Positions 30,401-37,593 of a stretch of DNA of 64,000 nucleotides are shown here, in pieces. The translations under genes were made by a program, and so were the position numbers. How positions within the stretch are numbered: the first letter of the stretch is position 1; every line of letters starts with the position of its first letter. The notes beneath the pieces are model-generated. The model was not told where the DNA came from, did no database searches, and was given only the letters and a program-made list of their open reading frames with translations. Origin of the DNA: UBA6244 sp963676875 (GTDB lineage: Bacteria; Bacteroidota; Bacteroidia; Bacteroidales; F082). The stretch covers positions 3,472,001-3,536,000 of the forward strand of contig OY781436.1 in the NCBI GenBank assembly GCA_963676875.1, read 5' to 3'.

Positions 30401-32112
30401 TTTACAATGTAGAGCTCATGGCCGTTGACACCAATGGCTGCACGGCCTACGCCAGTCTGGAAATCACCATAGACTCCCTGCCCACCCCAAGATTTAGTTA
30501 CGAGGCAGGTGCCTGTGACACCCCCATGCAGTTCACGGACGAATCACTACACGGAGGCAACTTTATAGAAACCTGGTTGTGGGACTTTGGCGATCCGCTC
30601 AGCAGCGAGCCCAACACCAGTACCGATCAGAACCCCACCCACCTGTATTCACCCAACGACAGCAGCTACCAGGTCAAACTCATTGTCACCAACTTTAACG
30701 GCTGCACCGACTCCATTGTCCAGACGGTCTATACCAGGGCCTGTTTGATTGCTAACTTCTACGTACCCGACACCATTAACTTGTGTGCACTAACAGAAGT
30801 ATGCTTTGCCGACAGCTCCGTGTTCCTGACCCAAAACGGCACAATAACCAATTGGGATTGGGACTTTGGCGATGGCACCACAGAGAGCTACACCAGCTTC
30901 CAGAGCCATGCATGCCATAGTTATCAGGACAACCAAGGCGGCACCTACCAGGTCACCCTTACGGTTACCGGAGAGATTGGCACCCAAACCTACACCAACA
31001 CCATCACCAAAGAAGTGCTCATACGTCCCACCCCCATGGCAGCGATCATCGTTCAGAACAACTGTCTGGGCGACACCACCTTCTTCGTGGATGGCAGTGA
31101 GACCTATTCAGAGCCCATCACCACCTGGCGTTGGGACTTTGGCGACACCTCAACCGATGCCGACACGGCCATTGTTGCCAACCCCTACTACATCTACCCC
31201 GGGTTTGAGAACTACCTCACGGAGCTCATTGTAGCCAACCGGTGGGGATGTACAGACACCACCACCACGGAGGTGACCATTTACAAGCCACCCACGGCCG
31301 AGTTTAGCTGGGCAGAAACCTGTCAGGGATACTACACCTACTTCACCGATGAAAGTATAGCCGACAGTGCACAGATCACTAACTACTTCTGGCACTTTGG
31401 CGATCCATACACCATGGACAGCGTGAGTGAAGAGCAGAACCCCTACCACATCTACGATTCCATCGACAGCTACACGGTAACCATGCAAATCACCGATGCC
31501 AACTTCTGCAGGAGCCAAATCAGCCAGGAACTGGAAATCTATCCCGTACCCACGGCCTTGTTTACCCTGACCGAAGACTGGGAAGGCAGACAGGGACAGG
31601 TGAAGCTGGACAACCTCTCCGAGGGCGCCATCGACTACTTCTGGGATTTTGACGACACCTACACCACCACGGAAGAAAACCCCATCCACCAGTATGAGTA
31701 CGACAGTGATCCCATCTACAACCTGACCCTTGTAGCCACCAACACCTATGGCTGTCCCGACACGCTCATTTACCCCTATGAGTTGCTGTTCACGGGGCTG
31801 TATGTACCCAATGCTTTTAGTCCCTCTGTGGCTGATGAGACCTTTAACACCTTCAAGCCCGTAGGTATTAACTTAAGTGAATACAAGCTGGAAGTGTTCA
31901 GCTCCTGGGGCAATCTGGTCTTTAGCAGCACCCGTCTTGAAAACGGACAGGTAGCCGAAGGCTGGGATGGCACCTACGAAGGTCAGCCTTTGCCCACGGG
32001 CACTTATATCTGGCGCATCACGGCACGCTTTAGCGATGACAGCTACTGGCGCGGCAGCGACAATGGCGACGGCAATTTAGAAACCCACGGAACTGTAACT
32101 TTGATCCGATAA
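21448..32112 (+). CDS. Giant PKD-repeat surface protein 2 with propeller head and T9SS type B sorting domain
   Basis: This is a 3554-residue exported protein. Order: signal peptide (1-21, ending GFSQ); a beta-propeller-like head (about 23-370) opening with NWYFGDNAGINF and closing GRLGLPTFIQSYF; about 13 PKD cores mixed with several Ig-like domains (e.g. ADAGSDETIC types, a GCDSVIVTNLTV type near 1532-1591); then from residue 1830 the duplicated block of 19 PKD cores; and the CHU_C sorting domain (about 3451-3554). It is probably a T9SS-exported adhesin. The head is homologous to that of the 704-residue protein at 43532-45646. Base composition shifts to C-ending codons from about 25.5 kb. The frame is intact across the whole length. 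Confidence 0.92.
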   Translation: MNYNKITLLLLFSLIILSGFSQNEANNWYFGDNAGINFSSGSPVALTDGALSTREGCATISDINGNLLFYTEGTTIWNANHQVMDNGTGLFGDFSSTQSAIIVRKPGSGDLYYVFTVPAAYDPNGANLYYSLVDMSLNGGLGRVTVKNTYLLDPVTERITAVSHSNGVDVWVVTHTRNSNSYYSFLVTSSGVSATGIISNVGTYQGDPVSNYVGYLKASPLGNYVACAMHGTLARFELCNFDRSTGHVSNPISFTGYVGAYGIEFSPDETRLYMGVIRNQAQILQADLTAGSPTGIVNSVTTVGVSPTNEMGALQLGPDQKIYVSLDFSDYLGAINSPNLLGTACDFVHDAVFLDGKNGRLGLPTFIQSYFSANISYENTCFGETTTFSIQTSDPIQSILWNFGDPASGSSNTSTLENPTHIFTAPGTFTITATVVINGVSQDFTTDVQIIEAPPINLGPDQSICSGGSVILDAGAGFDSYLWNTGATSQTITVSTAGTYSVVGTLQDCSSSDAIGVSVEPQATGDAGSDETICQAQPFDFANSAVPPTAVNYSDIFWSGGLGTFTNPHALWPTYLPDINETGNVTLTMEVFGFSPCPSITTSMILTIGGNADADFTVSPGLEVCASTPQTFSGTSASNIVSWQWDFGDGSPIVSGQNVTHTYSTSGTYLVQLNVLSADGCPGEVSHTVFIRQTPSVSFFTTPPSPVCVNQIINFTDASSSNVVSWSWNFGDGSVSSAQNPTHSYATQGNYNVQLTVTNLYNCTNSVSNSMVVVQEPYASMNISPGTTVCAQSAVSFQGIDQNGTAIVTWQWDFGDGTPFSNVQNTTHAYVNPGTYTVELSMTNSGGCEDVVTETITVQEIPVAAFAMLPAGSACLGELIQFTDNSSSDVVLWAWDFGDGTTSILQNPDHSYTSFGWFDVELTVTNSNGCTHSIITPIQIYQLPDLQIDMTPGSTVCANSLISLSGFDRNATTITDWQWDFGDGSPGFSGQTTSHTYSVSGTYTVSLSVINAGGCTDVVTETVVVNEVPTAGFTMSPTGLACEGDIIDFSDACSSDVISWAWDFGDGNLSSDQNPQHAYLNSGVFDVQLIVANQHACAGTATLPMEIFQIPDAQINVVPGNTVCAQSPLSFQGTDNNGTVVVDWQWDFGDGTALVTGQNAIHSYTNAGVYQVTLTTNNQNNCSDVVTTTVFINSLPQCDFSMSPNDSSCVNEVIAFSGVGTADIINWSWQFGDGTTGTGQNTTHAYLTDGTFSVISIVTNGNGCENTASHTRVLVDMSALDFTITPPTSCQNYLVEMNGVGEANFTPWNWDFGDGNSTVGHSVDHTYLQADTVIVSLDVCSQHVEKELIINGTCQVTAGNDTITCQDVYFNLSRLETPPTATNYDSLRWFTSGIGHFDDPRQVAPTYFPDPSEGLTQNDTLTMTMVGYGLAPCGNDTSTMQLVVIPGASAHAGSDESVCFGEPYDFHNSADSSFAMHYATLYWETSGTGHFIDPHVLQPTYVPGPNEMGEVTLTMVAANIINCDSIDEMILTIRPTYEIPVDITLCHYDSIFAQGAWQYNSGIYYDTLATAIYGCDSVIVTNLTVRPKIDHGFTMSTPSPLCLGESIIYTPTGTAQIIDRLWMFGDGTTSTLTTPTHTYQNPGSYQLIYHYTDENGCSDSIVSNIVVNELPDVDFIISDSISCMEAPIDFVGSSTSNINSWQWDFGDGQTGTGQMISHSYTTWGMMQVTLTVTDQNGCSETALHTVSISEPPHPDFTYTLDSCHTIHFEDASTAPSGYFLVAYDWDLGDGTTQDDPIFNHAYADGGIYNVTLTVTADSSGYTCSNTVTMPVIVPNTPTIYYTWDPEPTCLMDTTFFYGASGTPITDWYWNFDDGHDTTGQYAGHVFDNPGTYDVILYITDTNLCQNSLSQQVTINPIPQVSMQIFDSPTCAQSMTTFQGTADTGIEFWYWDFGDGGISEDQNPVHSYTNGGTYTVTLTATDSAGCSATATGEIIVVPTPTADFSYTMSGCNLFAFTDNSTTPAGYQEYSWHWDFGDGFTSDVPDPVHTYATGGFYDVKLVFTSDSLGYQCSDSITKTVQAPNTPGATFTWAPNPAQAGDNIGFFATSGSTITNWDWDFADGGTATGQNATHTYTNPGDYDVSLTVTDANGCTFETVIQVNVGGLPPVDFSWDNACENTPIQFTTDASVTDVGAVAIYDWDFGDGTGSNNQDPLHTYLNANMYNVTLTIIDTLGYTNSITHQVEVMPEPISMFAVSSPNCENSETYFEDYSIALSGYLTTWEWDFGDGNTATINFPDDPDVSHIYPSTGTYTAMLTVTTSDGCQATSTQEVTITPSPIAQIDYDAGCMSGPISFHDVSSENGAGAIIARQWNFGDPASGSSNQSTQSDPTHLFSAAGTYEVTLSIQSQSGCTDADTMEITITDAPEVDFTFTPACMYEPVSFTITDLTNLDQYFWDFGDGHTSQQPDPENTYDSPGDYQVTLTVQTTDGCTATQTQTVTVNPLPQAGFEYSEPTCVGDTIFFLNLSNSPNGAIVKWEWDFGDGNTETILAPNGGNTSHVYANDQSYDVTLTVTDSDSCQNTVTRTVISVASPVAEFNWEDACFGQPTQFYDLTNNTPDIGSWYWDFGDPLSGNTNTSTYQNPTHVFSSPGDYTVTLIVTNTQGCDDTITHDLSVSDAPDVSFTMSSDTLCANTQVSFAGTSTAQISTWYWDFGDGGYALTQNADYLYNAPGTYTVTLTVTDLAGCEASTSEQIVVKDAPLANFSYRNACLGDTTYFTDESYSQLGYIAGWEWDLGDGTTANIQNPTHLYATNDDFQVTLIATDNYGCADTIRQWVKVRTRPIAKIESFVQVCDPAGQVYFFDGSEPGADGNPIQTWEWNLNEGYYSTEIDPEYIYEITDTCYQVTLTVTDDNACYSTDTVEVCVFGQLEVEITADQVCLTQPTTFYANYLPENDSVASYSWNFHDGTPQIITYHDSIQHTFANPGLYNVELMAVDTNGCTAYASLEITIDSLPTPRFSYEAGACDTPMQFTDESLHGGNFIETWLWDFGDPLSSEPNTSTDQNPTHLYSPNDSSYQVKLIVTNFNGCTDSIVQTVYTRACLIANFYVPDTINLCALTEVCFADSSVFLTQNGTITNWDWDFGDGTTESYTSFQSHACHSYQDNQGGTYQVTLTVTGEIGTQTYTNTITKEVLIRPTPMAAIIVQNNCLGDTTFFVDGSETYSEPITTWRWDFGDTSTDADTAIVANPYYIYPGFENYLTELIVANRWGCTDTTTTEVTIYKPPTAEFSWAETCQGYYTYFTDESIADSAQITNYFWHFGDPYTMDSVSEEQNPYHIYDSIDSYTVTMQITDANFCRSQISQELEIYPVPTALFTLTEDWEGRQGQVKLDNLSEGAIDYFWDFDDTYTTTEENPIHQYEYDSDPIYNLTLVATNTYGCPDTLIYPYELLFTGLYVPNAFSPSVADETFNTFKPVGINLSEYKLEVFSSWGNLVFSSTRLENGQVAEGWDGTYEGQPLPTGTYIWRITARFSDDSYWRGSDNGDGNLETHGTVTLIR

Positions 32113-32115
32113 ATC
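26935..32115 (+). repeat. 5.18-kb segmental duplication, copy 2
   Basis: This is the second copy of the block at 16081-21261, in direct orientation. The left edge lies inside a PKD domain shared by both genes: upstream of CCCGTAATC the two proteins are still homologous but clearly diverged, while downstream they are almost identical. The right edge is the stop codon plus a few bases. Confidence 0.93.
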
Positions 32116-32233
32116 AAATTGGTTTGGGGACTACCATATAACATGGATTCATGAATAAAAAAGGTAAGTCGATTTCCTCAAGAGAAGTTTGTTTGTTGAT
32201 GAGGGCATGTTTTGCAGCTCACAAGCAAAATAA

Positions 32234-33139
32234 TCAGCTAATTACAAACTCCTCAATAAGAGAAAATTTGCTTGGATGAACAAAAAAGCAGTTTCTTACG
32301 CCGTTATCTTTTTTGCGAACAATTGATTGAACCTTTTTCAAACCTAATTCGGTGTGGTTGTAGAACTCGTATCCAAATGATTTCATGATTTTTTCAAGAT
32401 CACCTTCAATTTTATTAAAAAGTGTTTCACATATGATAATAGGTTTCATTTCTCTTAAAACATTATCTGCCTTGGCTAAGATTAGGTGTTCTGTTCCTTC
32501 TGTATCAATCTTAATCAAATCAATGTTATCAATTTTGTTAATCCGTGCATAGTCATCAAAGGTAAGGGACGAAACTGTATTGATAACAAAATTTCTCCCG
32601 CTGGTTTTGCTCCCTGCATTACTCTCACCAGCTAAATTATGTTGAAGGTATTTATATTTTTGGTTTTTTATCTCATAAAAGTCGATATTTCCATTTTGAT
32701 CAGAAATGGCGATTGGTTCAATCCTGATATTTTTAAATCCATTTTCCTGTACATTTTTTCTGTAGAAATACAAAGGCCCCTCCGCCGGTTCAAAACCAAT
32801 AACTTGAATATCTTTATTTTCCATTGCAGCAAGTAGTGAATAGAAACCAATATTAGCACCTATATCGATAAAAACATGAAGTTTTTTTATCAGCTTTAAG
32901 AAGATAGAGGTATACTCAAAACTTTGATAACCACCTTCCCAAAAGATAAATTTTGTTAAATAATTTGTTTGATTGGTGTTTAGCTTAAGGCTTCGACCGT
33001 GTTCGTTTTTTATCATGACAAAGCCAGACGGAGGTAGCATTACCTTGGGTGGAAGGATGGGGTAAAAAAACTTATTTAGTGATCGTAAAACAAAGTTTAT
33101 AGACGGACTATAAATTATTTGATAGATGATTTGTTTCAT
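32234..33139 (-). CDS. FkbM-family methyltransferase
   Basis: This is a 301-residue SAM-dependent methyltransferase of the FkbM family. The SAM-binding motif I is VFIDIGANIGFYSLLA, followed by the acidic loop VIGFEPAEGP and the family motif IDLIKIDTEGTEHLIL. FkbM enzymes O-methylate sugars or polyketides; here the neighbours (YfhO, glycosyltransferases, Wzx) point to sugar methylation on a surface glycan. It is transcribed towards the giant PKD gene, with a gap of about 120 bases. Codon use is AT-rich relative to the neighbours, hinting at separate acquisition. The acceptor is unknown. Confidence 0.82.
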   Translation of the reverse strand: MKQIIYQIIYSPSINFVLRSLNKFFYPILPPKVMLPPSGFVMIKNEHGRSLKLNTNQTNYLTKFIFWEGGYQSFEYTSIFLKLIKKLHVFIDIGANIGFYSLLAAMENKDIQVIGFEPAEGPLYFYRKNVQENGFKNIRIEPIAISDQNGNIDFYEIKNQKYKYLQHNLAGESNAGSKTSGRNFVINTVSSLTFDDYARINKIDNIDLIKIDTEGTEHLILAKADNVLREMKPIIICETLFNKIEGDLEKIMKSFGYEFYNHTELGLKKVQSIVRKKDNGVRNCFFVHPSKFSLIEEFVIS

Positions 33140-33462
33140 TTACAGATGGTTTAATTGATTTTAAATCAGGTGGATAAAAAATAAATTTAAAAAGATTACG
33201 TGCAACCAATTAACTTTTTAGAAGTTGTGTAAAAATACATTTTTAATTACCCCATTTTTTGATACAAGACAAAATTGTTAAATATTTTCAATGACTAGTC
33301 GTTTGACACAGTATCTAATTTTGAAATAACCTTTATACCAATGTATGCAGCATCACTATTTGATTTGTCATCTTGTTCATTAAGTCTGTCCAAGCTTTTT
33401 TTTGAAACTAGAAATCCATTACCTAAAAAATCAATACTTTCGCACCATATAAAAGCAGGTTC
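33140..33462. other. Divergent intergenic region
   Basis: This 323-base AT-rich gap lies between the minus-strand FkbM gene and the plus-strand DUF4834-YfhO pair. TACTTTCG at 33435-33442 differs by one base from the -7 consensus TAnnTTTG and is suitably placed for the DUF4834 gene. Nothing else was recognised. Confidence 0.35.
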
Positions 33463-33723
33463 ATGGAAGTTTTATTAAAAATTGTTTTTATTCTGATTCT
33501 CATTTACTACGCTGTCGTGCTTTCAGCTCGGTATTTGTTGCCATGGTTGTTGGGTAGATTTGTTAAAAAGCAGCAGGAAAAGTTTTTTGGACAGAATCAG
33601 CCCTTTGGAAATCAGGAGGATGCAGACGTAAAGGGTAATACAGAACATAAAGGTAAAAAATCAAACCATCGGGATGATCAGTCTTTTGGTGAATATGTTG
33701 ATTTTGAAGAAATAAAAGAATAA
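33463..33723 (+). CDS. DUF4834 small membrane protein
   Basis: This is an 86-residue protein with one N-terminal hydrophobic segment (about 4-30, IVFILILIYYAVVLSARYLLPWLL) and a polar, charged tail with a DFEEI-type end. This pattern and the position directly upstream of a YfhO gene match DUF4834 of Bacteroidota. It is 17 bases before the yfhO-like gene and presumably co-transcribed. The function of the family is unknown; a small accessory to the large membrane protein is plausible. A near-consensus -7 box (33435-33442) precedes it. Confidence 0.75.
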   Translation: MEVLLKIVFILILIYYAVVLSARYLLPWLLGRFVKKQQEKFFGQNQPFGNQEDADVKGNTEHKGKKSNHRDDQSFGEYVDFEEIKE

Positions 33724-33740
33724 CCAAATTAATACTACGC

Positions 33741-36251
33741 ATGATGGGTAATAAAAATATCCAGTTGAAATCCATAGCCCCTTACCTGGTGGCCGTATTT
33801 GTTTTCGTAGCCATCACCATGGCTTATTTTTCGCCCATGCTCGAAGGTAAAAAGCTCAAGCAGCACGATATCGCCATGTACAAGGGCATGTCCAAAGAAA
33901 TCACCGATTTTCGTGAAGCCACGGGCGAAGAACCCCTTTGGACCAACTCCATGTTTGGGGGCATGCCGGCCTGGCAGATTTCTGTTCGTTATAGCGGAAA
34001 TTTAATGGGTTACGTGGATACATTGCTCACGTTGGGATTGCCTTCACCGGCCAAATATGTATTTCTGTATTTTCTGGGATTTTTTATTCTCTTGTTGGTG
34101 CTGAAGGTAGATCCGTGGCTGAGTATCGCCGGGGCCATTGCATTTGCTTTGTCGTCTTACTTTTTTATCATTCTGGGGGCAGGACATACTTCTAAGGCAC
34201 ACGCCATAGGATACATGGCGCCCGTGCTGGCAGGAATTATTTTGGCATTTCGCGGAAAATACTGGAAAGGTGCCTTGCTGACTGCTGTGGCGTTGGCACT
34301 TGAAATAAAGGCCGGTCATTTGCAAATTACTTATTATCTGCTCCTTATGGTGGTGATATATGGTATTTTTAAGTTGGTTGATGCCATTGTCAATAAAACC
34401 CTTCCTTCGTTTTTTAAGGCTTTTGGTTTTTTGCTTGTGGCAGCGATGCTGGCCATTTTTACGCACTCCACCAACTTATGGGCCACCTACCAATACGGTA
34501 AGGATACCATGCGTGGCAAGCCTGAGCTGACCAAAGAAAAAGAAATCAAGTCCAATGGGTTGGACAAAGACTATATCACTTCATGGAGTTACGGAAAGCA
34601 GGAAACCTGGTCGTTTTTAATTCCCAATGCCAAGGGTGGAGCCAGTGGTGTGCTTGGAGATGTGGATGCCCTGAAAGCTGCTGATCCGGCCTACCGCAAG
34701 GCGCTTTCACAACAAACCAATGCCTATTGGGGCGATCAGCCCGGTACTTCCGGACCTGTTTATGTGGGTGCCATTCTCGTGTTCCTCTTTGTGTTGGGGA
34801 TGTTTTTTGTGAAAGGAAGATTAAAATGGGCACTGTTTGCCATCACGGTGCTGTCCATTTTGTTGTCGTGGGGTCATAACATGATGTGGTTTACCGATAT
34901 TTTTATCGATTATGTTCCGGGTTATAATAAGTTTAGGGCCGTAACAATGACCTTGGTGATGGCAGAGTTGGCCATTCCTTTGTTAGGAATATTGGCATTG
35001 AATGAGGTGCTGAAAAACCCGGCCACAATAAAAGAGAAAATCAATCTTTTCTACATCTCCCTGGGGCTTACTGCAGGATTGATTATTTTGTTTTATCTGC
35101 TTCCCACCACATTCTTTTCCTTTCTCAGTCAAAATGAAGAGGCTCAATTTTCGGCTGCGATGGGTGGTGCCGATGGTGCTCAGGTAAGTGCATATCTGGA
35201 TAGCCTGATCGCTGTAAGGGTCTCCTTGTTCAAAGCTGATGCCATGCGAAGTCTGTTGTTTATTCTGGCTGCTGCTGCCCTCATTTATATCTATGTGATC
35301 AATAAACTCAACCGAGCCTGGATGATTGCCGGCGTGGCCTTGCTTATTTTGGTGGATATGTTTGGCATCAATCGCCGTTACCTGAACAACGATAATTTCG
35401 TACGCGCCGCTGTGGCTGATCAACCGTTTAAACCATCCAAAGCCAATCAGTACATTCTGCAGGATACCGATCCGGATTACCGTGTGCTTGATTTAACCCA
35501 GAGTACTTTCAATGATGCCAGCACGTCGTATTTTCATAAATCAATCGGAGGTTATCATGGAGCCAAATTGCAGCGGTATCAGGACCTGATTGAGTATTAT
35601 ATACAAAATGAGATGCAATCCATTATCAATGTGCTCTCCAATCAACCCACCATGGAAAAAATAACCAACATGTTTTACCGTCAACAGGTGCTAAACATGT
35701 TGAATACCAGATATATAATTTACAGCCCTGATGCACAGCCCCTGATGAATCCCGCTGCCTTTGGTGAAGCCTGGTTTGTGGATAGTCTGGTTTGGGTGCC
35801 CAACCCCGATGCGGAAATAGCGGCACTCGGCAAGCATGATCTGGCAAAAACCGCGGTGGTGGATACCCGTTTCAAAAATGAGGTGGATCAGGTTTCATGG
35901 ACCGGCGATGCGGCCATCGTCATGACCGATTACCAACCCAATCATCTGACTTATCAGTCGGAAAGCACCAACGACCGCCTCGCTGTTTTTTCTGAAATTT
36001 ACTATGCCAATGGCTGGAATGCCTTTATTGACGGTGAGCAAGTACCCTATTTAAGAGCCAATTACATTCTTCGAAGCCTGATGATTCCGGCGGGCAAGCA
36101 TGTGATTGAATTTAAGTTTCAACCACAGGTTTGGGTAATTGGTGAGCGTATTTCCTTCGTGGCTTCCATGTTGCTGCTTTTATTGGTAGTAGCTTGTCTG
36201 GTGCGTGAAGGAAAGAAATGGTTGGCCAAAACTCCGGAAAATATTGACTAA
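33741..36251 (+). CDS. YfhO-family multi-spanning membrane protein
   Basis: This is an 836-residue integral membrane protein with more than ten hydrophobic helices in the first 550 residues and another near the C-terminus (about 805-825). A large soluble domain in between includes a predicted beta-rich stretch (DRLAVFSEIYYANGWNAFID) typical of YfhO proteins. The family resembles GT-C glycosyltransferases and has been linked to glycosylation of teichoic-type or lipid-linked polymers in Firmicutes; in Bacteroidota its role is unproven. The N-terminal loop after TM1 carries acidic residues (QHDIAMYKGMSKEITDFRE) where GT-C catalytic acids usually sit. It is followed 12 bases later by a glycosyltransferase gene, supporting a role in surface glycans. 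Confidence 0.8.
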   Translation: MMGNKNIQLKSIAPYLVAVFVFVAITMAYFSPMLEGKKLKQHDIAMYKGMSKEITDFREATGEEPLWTNSMFGGMPAWQISVRYSGNLMGYVDTLLTLGLPSPAKYVFLYFLGFFILLLVLKVDPWLSIAGAIAFALSSYFFIILGAGHTSKAHAIGYMAPVLAGIILAFRGKYWKGALLTAVALALEIKAGHLQITYYLLLMVVIYGIFKLVDAIVNKTLPSFFKAFGFLLVAAMLAIFTHSTNLWATYQYGKDTMRGKPELTKEKEIKSNGLDKDYITSWSYGKQETWSFLIPNAKGGASGVLGDVDALKAADPAYRKALSQQTNAYWGDQPGTSGPVYVGAILVFLFVLGMFFVKGRLKWALFAITVLSILLSWGHNMMWFTDIFIDYVPGYNKFRAVTMTLVMAELAIPLLGILALNEVLKNPATIKEKINLFYISLGLTAGLIILFYLLPTTFFSFLSQNEEAQFSAAMGGADGAQVSAYLDSLIAVRVSLFKADAMRSLLFILAAAALIYIYVINKLNRAWMIAGVALLILVDMFGINRRYLNNDNFVRAAVADQPFKPSKANQYILQDTDPDYRVLDLTQSTFNDASTSYFHKSIGGYHGAKLQRYQDLIEYYIQNEMQSIINVLSNQPTMEKITNMFYRQQVLNMLNTRYIIYSPDAQPLMNPAAFGEAWFVDSLVWVPNPDAEIAALGKHDLAKTAVVDTRFKNEVDQVSWTGDAAIVMTDYQPNHLTYQSESTNDRLAVFSEIYYANGWNAFIDGEQVPYLRANYILRSLMIPAGKHVIEFKFQPQVWVIGERISFVASMLLLLLVVACLVREGKKWLAKTPENID

Positions 36252-36263
36252 AGAATCCATTTC

Positions 36264-37577
36264 ATGAAAAAAGTGCTCGTCATCACCTACTATTGGCCTC
36301 CGAGTGGGGGAGGAGGGGTACAACGCTGGTTAAAATTCGTGAAGTATCTGCGGGATTTTGGCTGGGAACCAATTGTTTATACTCCACTAAATCCGGAGAT
36401 GCCCTCTGAAGACGCCTCGCTTTTAAATCAAATTCCCGACCAGGTAGAGGTGGTGAAAACTTCCATTTGGGAGCCATACTTGCTCTACAAGCGATTTATC
36501 GGGAAAAAGAAGTCCCAACGTATCAACACGGGGTTCTTGTCGGATAGCAAAAAGCCCAAGGCCACCGAAAGCATCGCCGTATGGCTGAGAGGAAATTTTT
36601 TCATTCCCGACGCCAGAAAATTCTGGATTAAACCTTCCGTAAGGTTCTTAAAATCATATCTCCGTGACTATCCTGTGGATGCCATTGTCAGCACCGGCCC
36701 TCCTCACAGTATGCACATGATTGCACTGGGCGTAAAAAAAGCGTTGCACATACCATGGATAGCCGATTTTAGGGATCCATGGACAAACATCGATTTTTAT
36801 CACAAACTCATGCTGACCAAATGGGGCGATCGGTCGCACCGCCGACAGGAACAGCAGGTGATCAGGAATGCCGATATCCTCACAACGGTTAGCTGGAGTT
36901 GGGCCGAAGAATTTCGGCATATGGGAGCAAAACATGTGGAGGTAATAACCAATGGTTTCGATCCTGCTGATTATATCAACCTGAAATTTTTGCCAAGCGG
37001 TAAATTCGAGCTTTGCCATGTTGGATCCATGAATAAAGACAGAAACCCACGTCAATTATGGGAAGCCATTGCTTTAGCCGCCAAAAAAAACCAGGGATTA
37101 AAAGCGCATCTCAGGATAGTTTTGTTGGGCAGCACCGACCACCAGGTTTTTGAAGATTTGGAAAAATGGGGACTGAAAGAACAAGTGGATCATGTTTCGT
37201 ATTTACCACATCAGGAAGTGCTTCAGCGCGCTGCCGGAGCCGGTTTGTTGCTCTTGCCCTTGAATGATACACCAAATGTTTCGGGAATAATACCGGGAAA
37301 AATATTTGAATACCTGGCTTTGGGTAAACCCATTCTGGCCATTGGACCGGATACAGGTGACAGCGCCCGCATCGTTCGTGAAACCAAAAGTGGAACCATC
37401 GCAGGTTTTCATGAAGTGGACAAGATGGCCAACGTGATTGAGGAAGGATACCAAAACTTTGTATATAAAAAGTCGGAAAATGTAAGCGCCAAGGAAATCG
37501 ATCAGTATTCACGCAAGGTGCTTACAGGCCGAATGGCTGATTTGTTGAATGATTTAGTTAAGCAAGAATATCGTTGA
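36264..37577 (+). CDS. Glycosyltransferase family 4-like protein
   Basis: This is a 437-residue GT-B fold enzyme. The N-terminal domain starts with VLVITYYWPPSGGGGVQRW, a glycine-rich loop typical of GT4 members found next to YfhO. The middle has WIADFRDPW, and the C-terminal donor-binding domain has CHVGSMNKDRNP and GIIPGKIFEYLALGKPILAI, the E-x7-E-like region. It probably transfers a sugar from a nucleotide donor to a lipid-linked or polysaccharide acceptor at the cytoplasmic face. It is co-directional with yfhO and convergent with the following FkbM gene (16-base gap). Donor and acceptor cannot be assigned. Confidence 0.85.
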   Translation: MKKVLVITYYWPPSGGGGVQRWLKFVKYLRDFGWEPIVYTPLNPEMPSEDASLLNQIPDQVEVVKTSIWEPYLLYKRFIGKKKSQRINTGFLSDSKKPKATESIAVWLRGNFFIPDARKFWIKPSVRFLKSYLRDYPVDAIVSTGPPHSMHMIALGVKKALHIPWIADFRDPWTNIDFYHKLMLTKWGDRSHRRQEQQVIRNADILTTVSWSWAEEFRHMGAKHVEVITNGFDPADYINLKFLPSGKFELCHVGSMNKDRNPRQLWEAIALAAKKNQGLKAHLRIVLLGSTDHQVFEDLEKWGLKEQVDHVSYLPHQEVLQRAAGAGLLLLPLNDTPNVSGIIPGKIFEYLALGKPILAIGPDTGDSARIVRETKSGTIAGFHEVDKMANVIEEGYQNFVYKKSENVSAKEIDQYSRKVLTGRMADLLNDLVKQEYR

Positions 37578-37593
37578 TTATCAAACGGTTCGT

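Noticed and set aside
11700..32100. Regular repeats that might be read as a CRISPR or other non-coding array
   Set aside because: They are in-frame protein repeats (PKD and Ig-like domains, about 80-93 residues each) within continuous reading frames.
16081..32115. Assembly artefact as the explanation of the duplication
   Set aside because: The copies differ at about 3 % of bases, mostly synonymous, which duplicated reads would not produce; long reads would still be useful.
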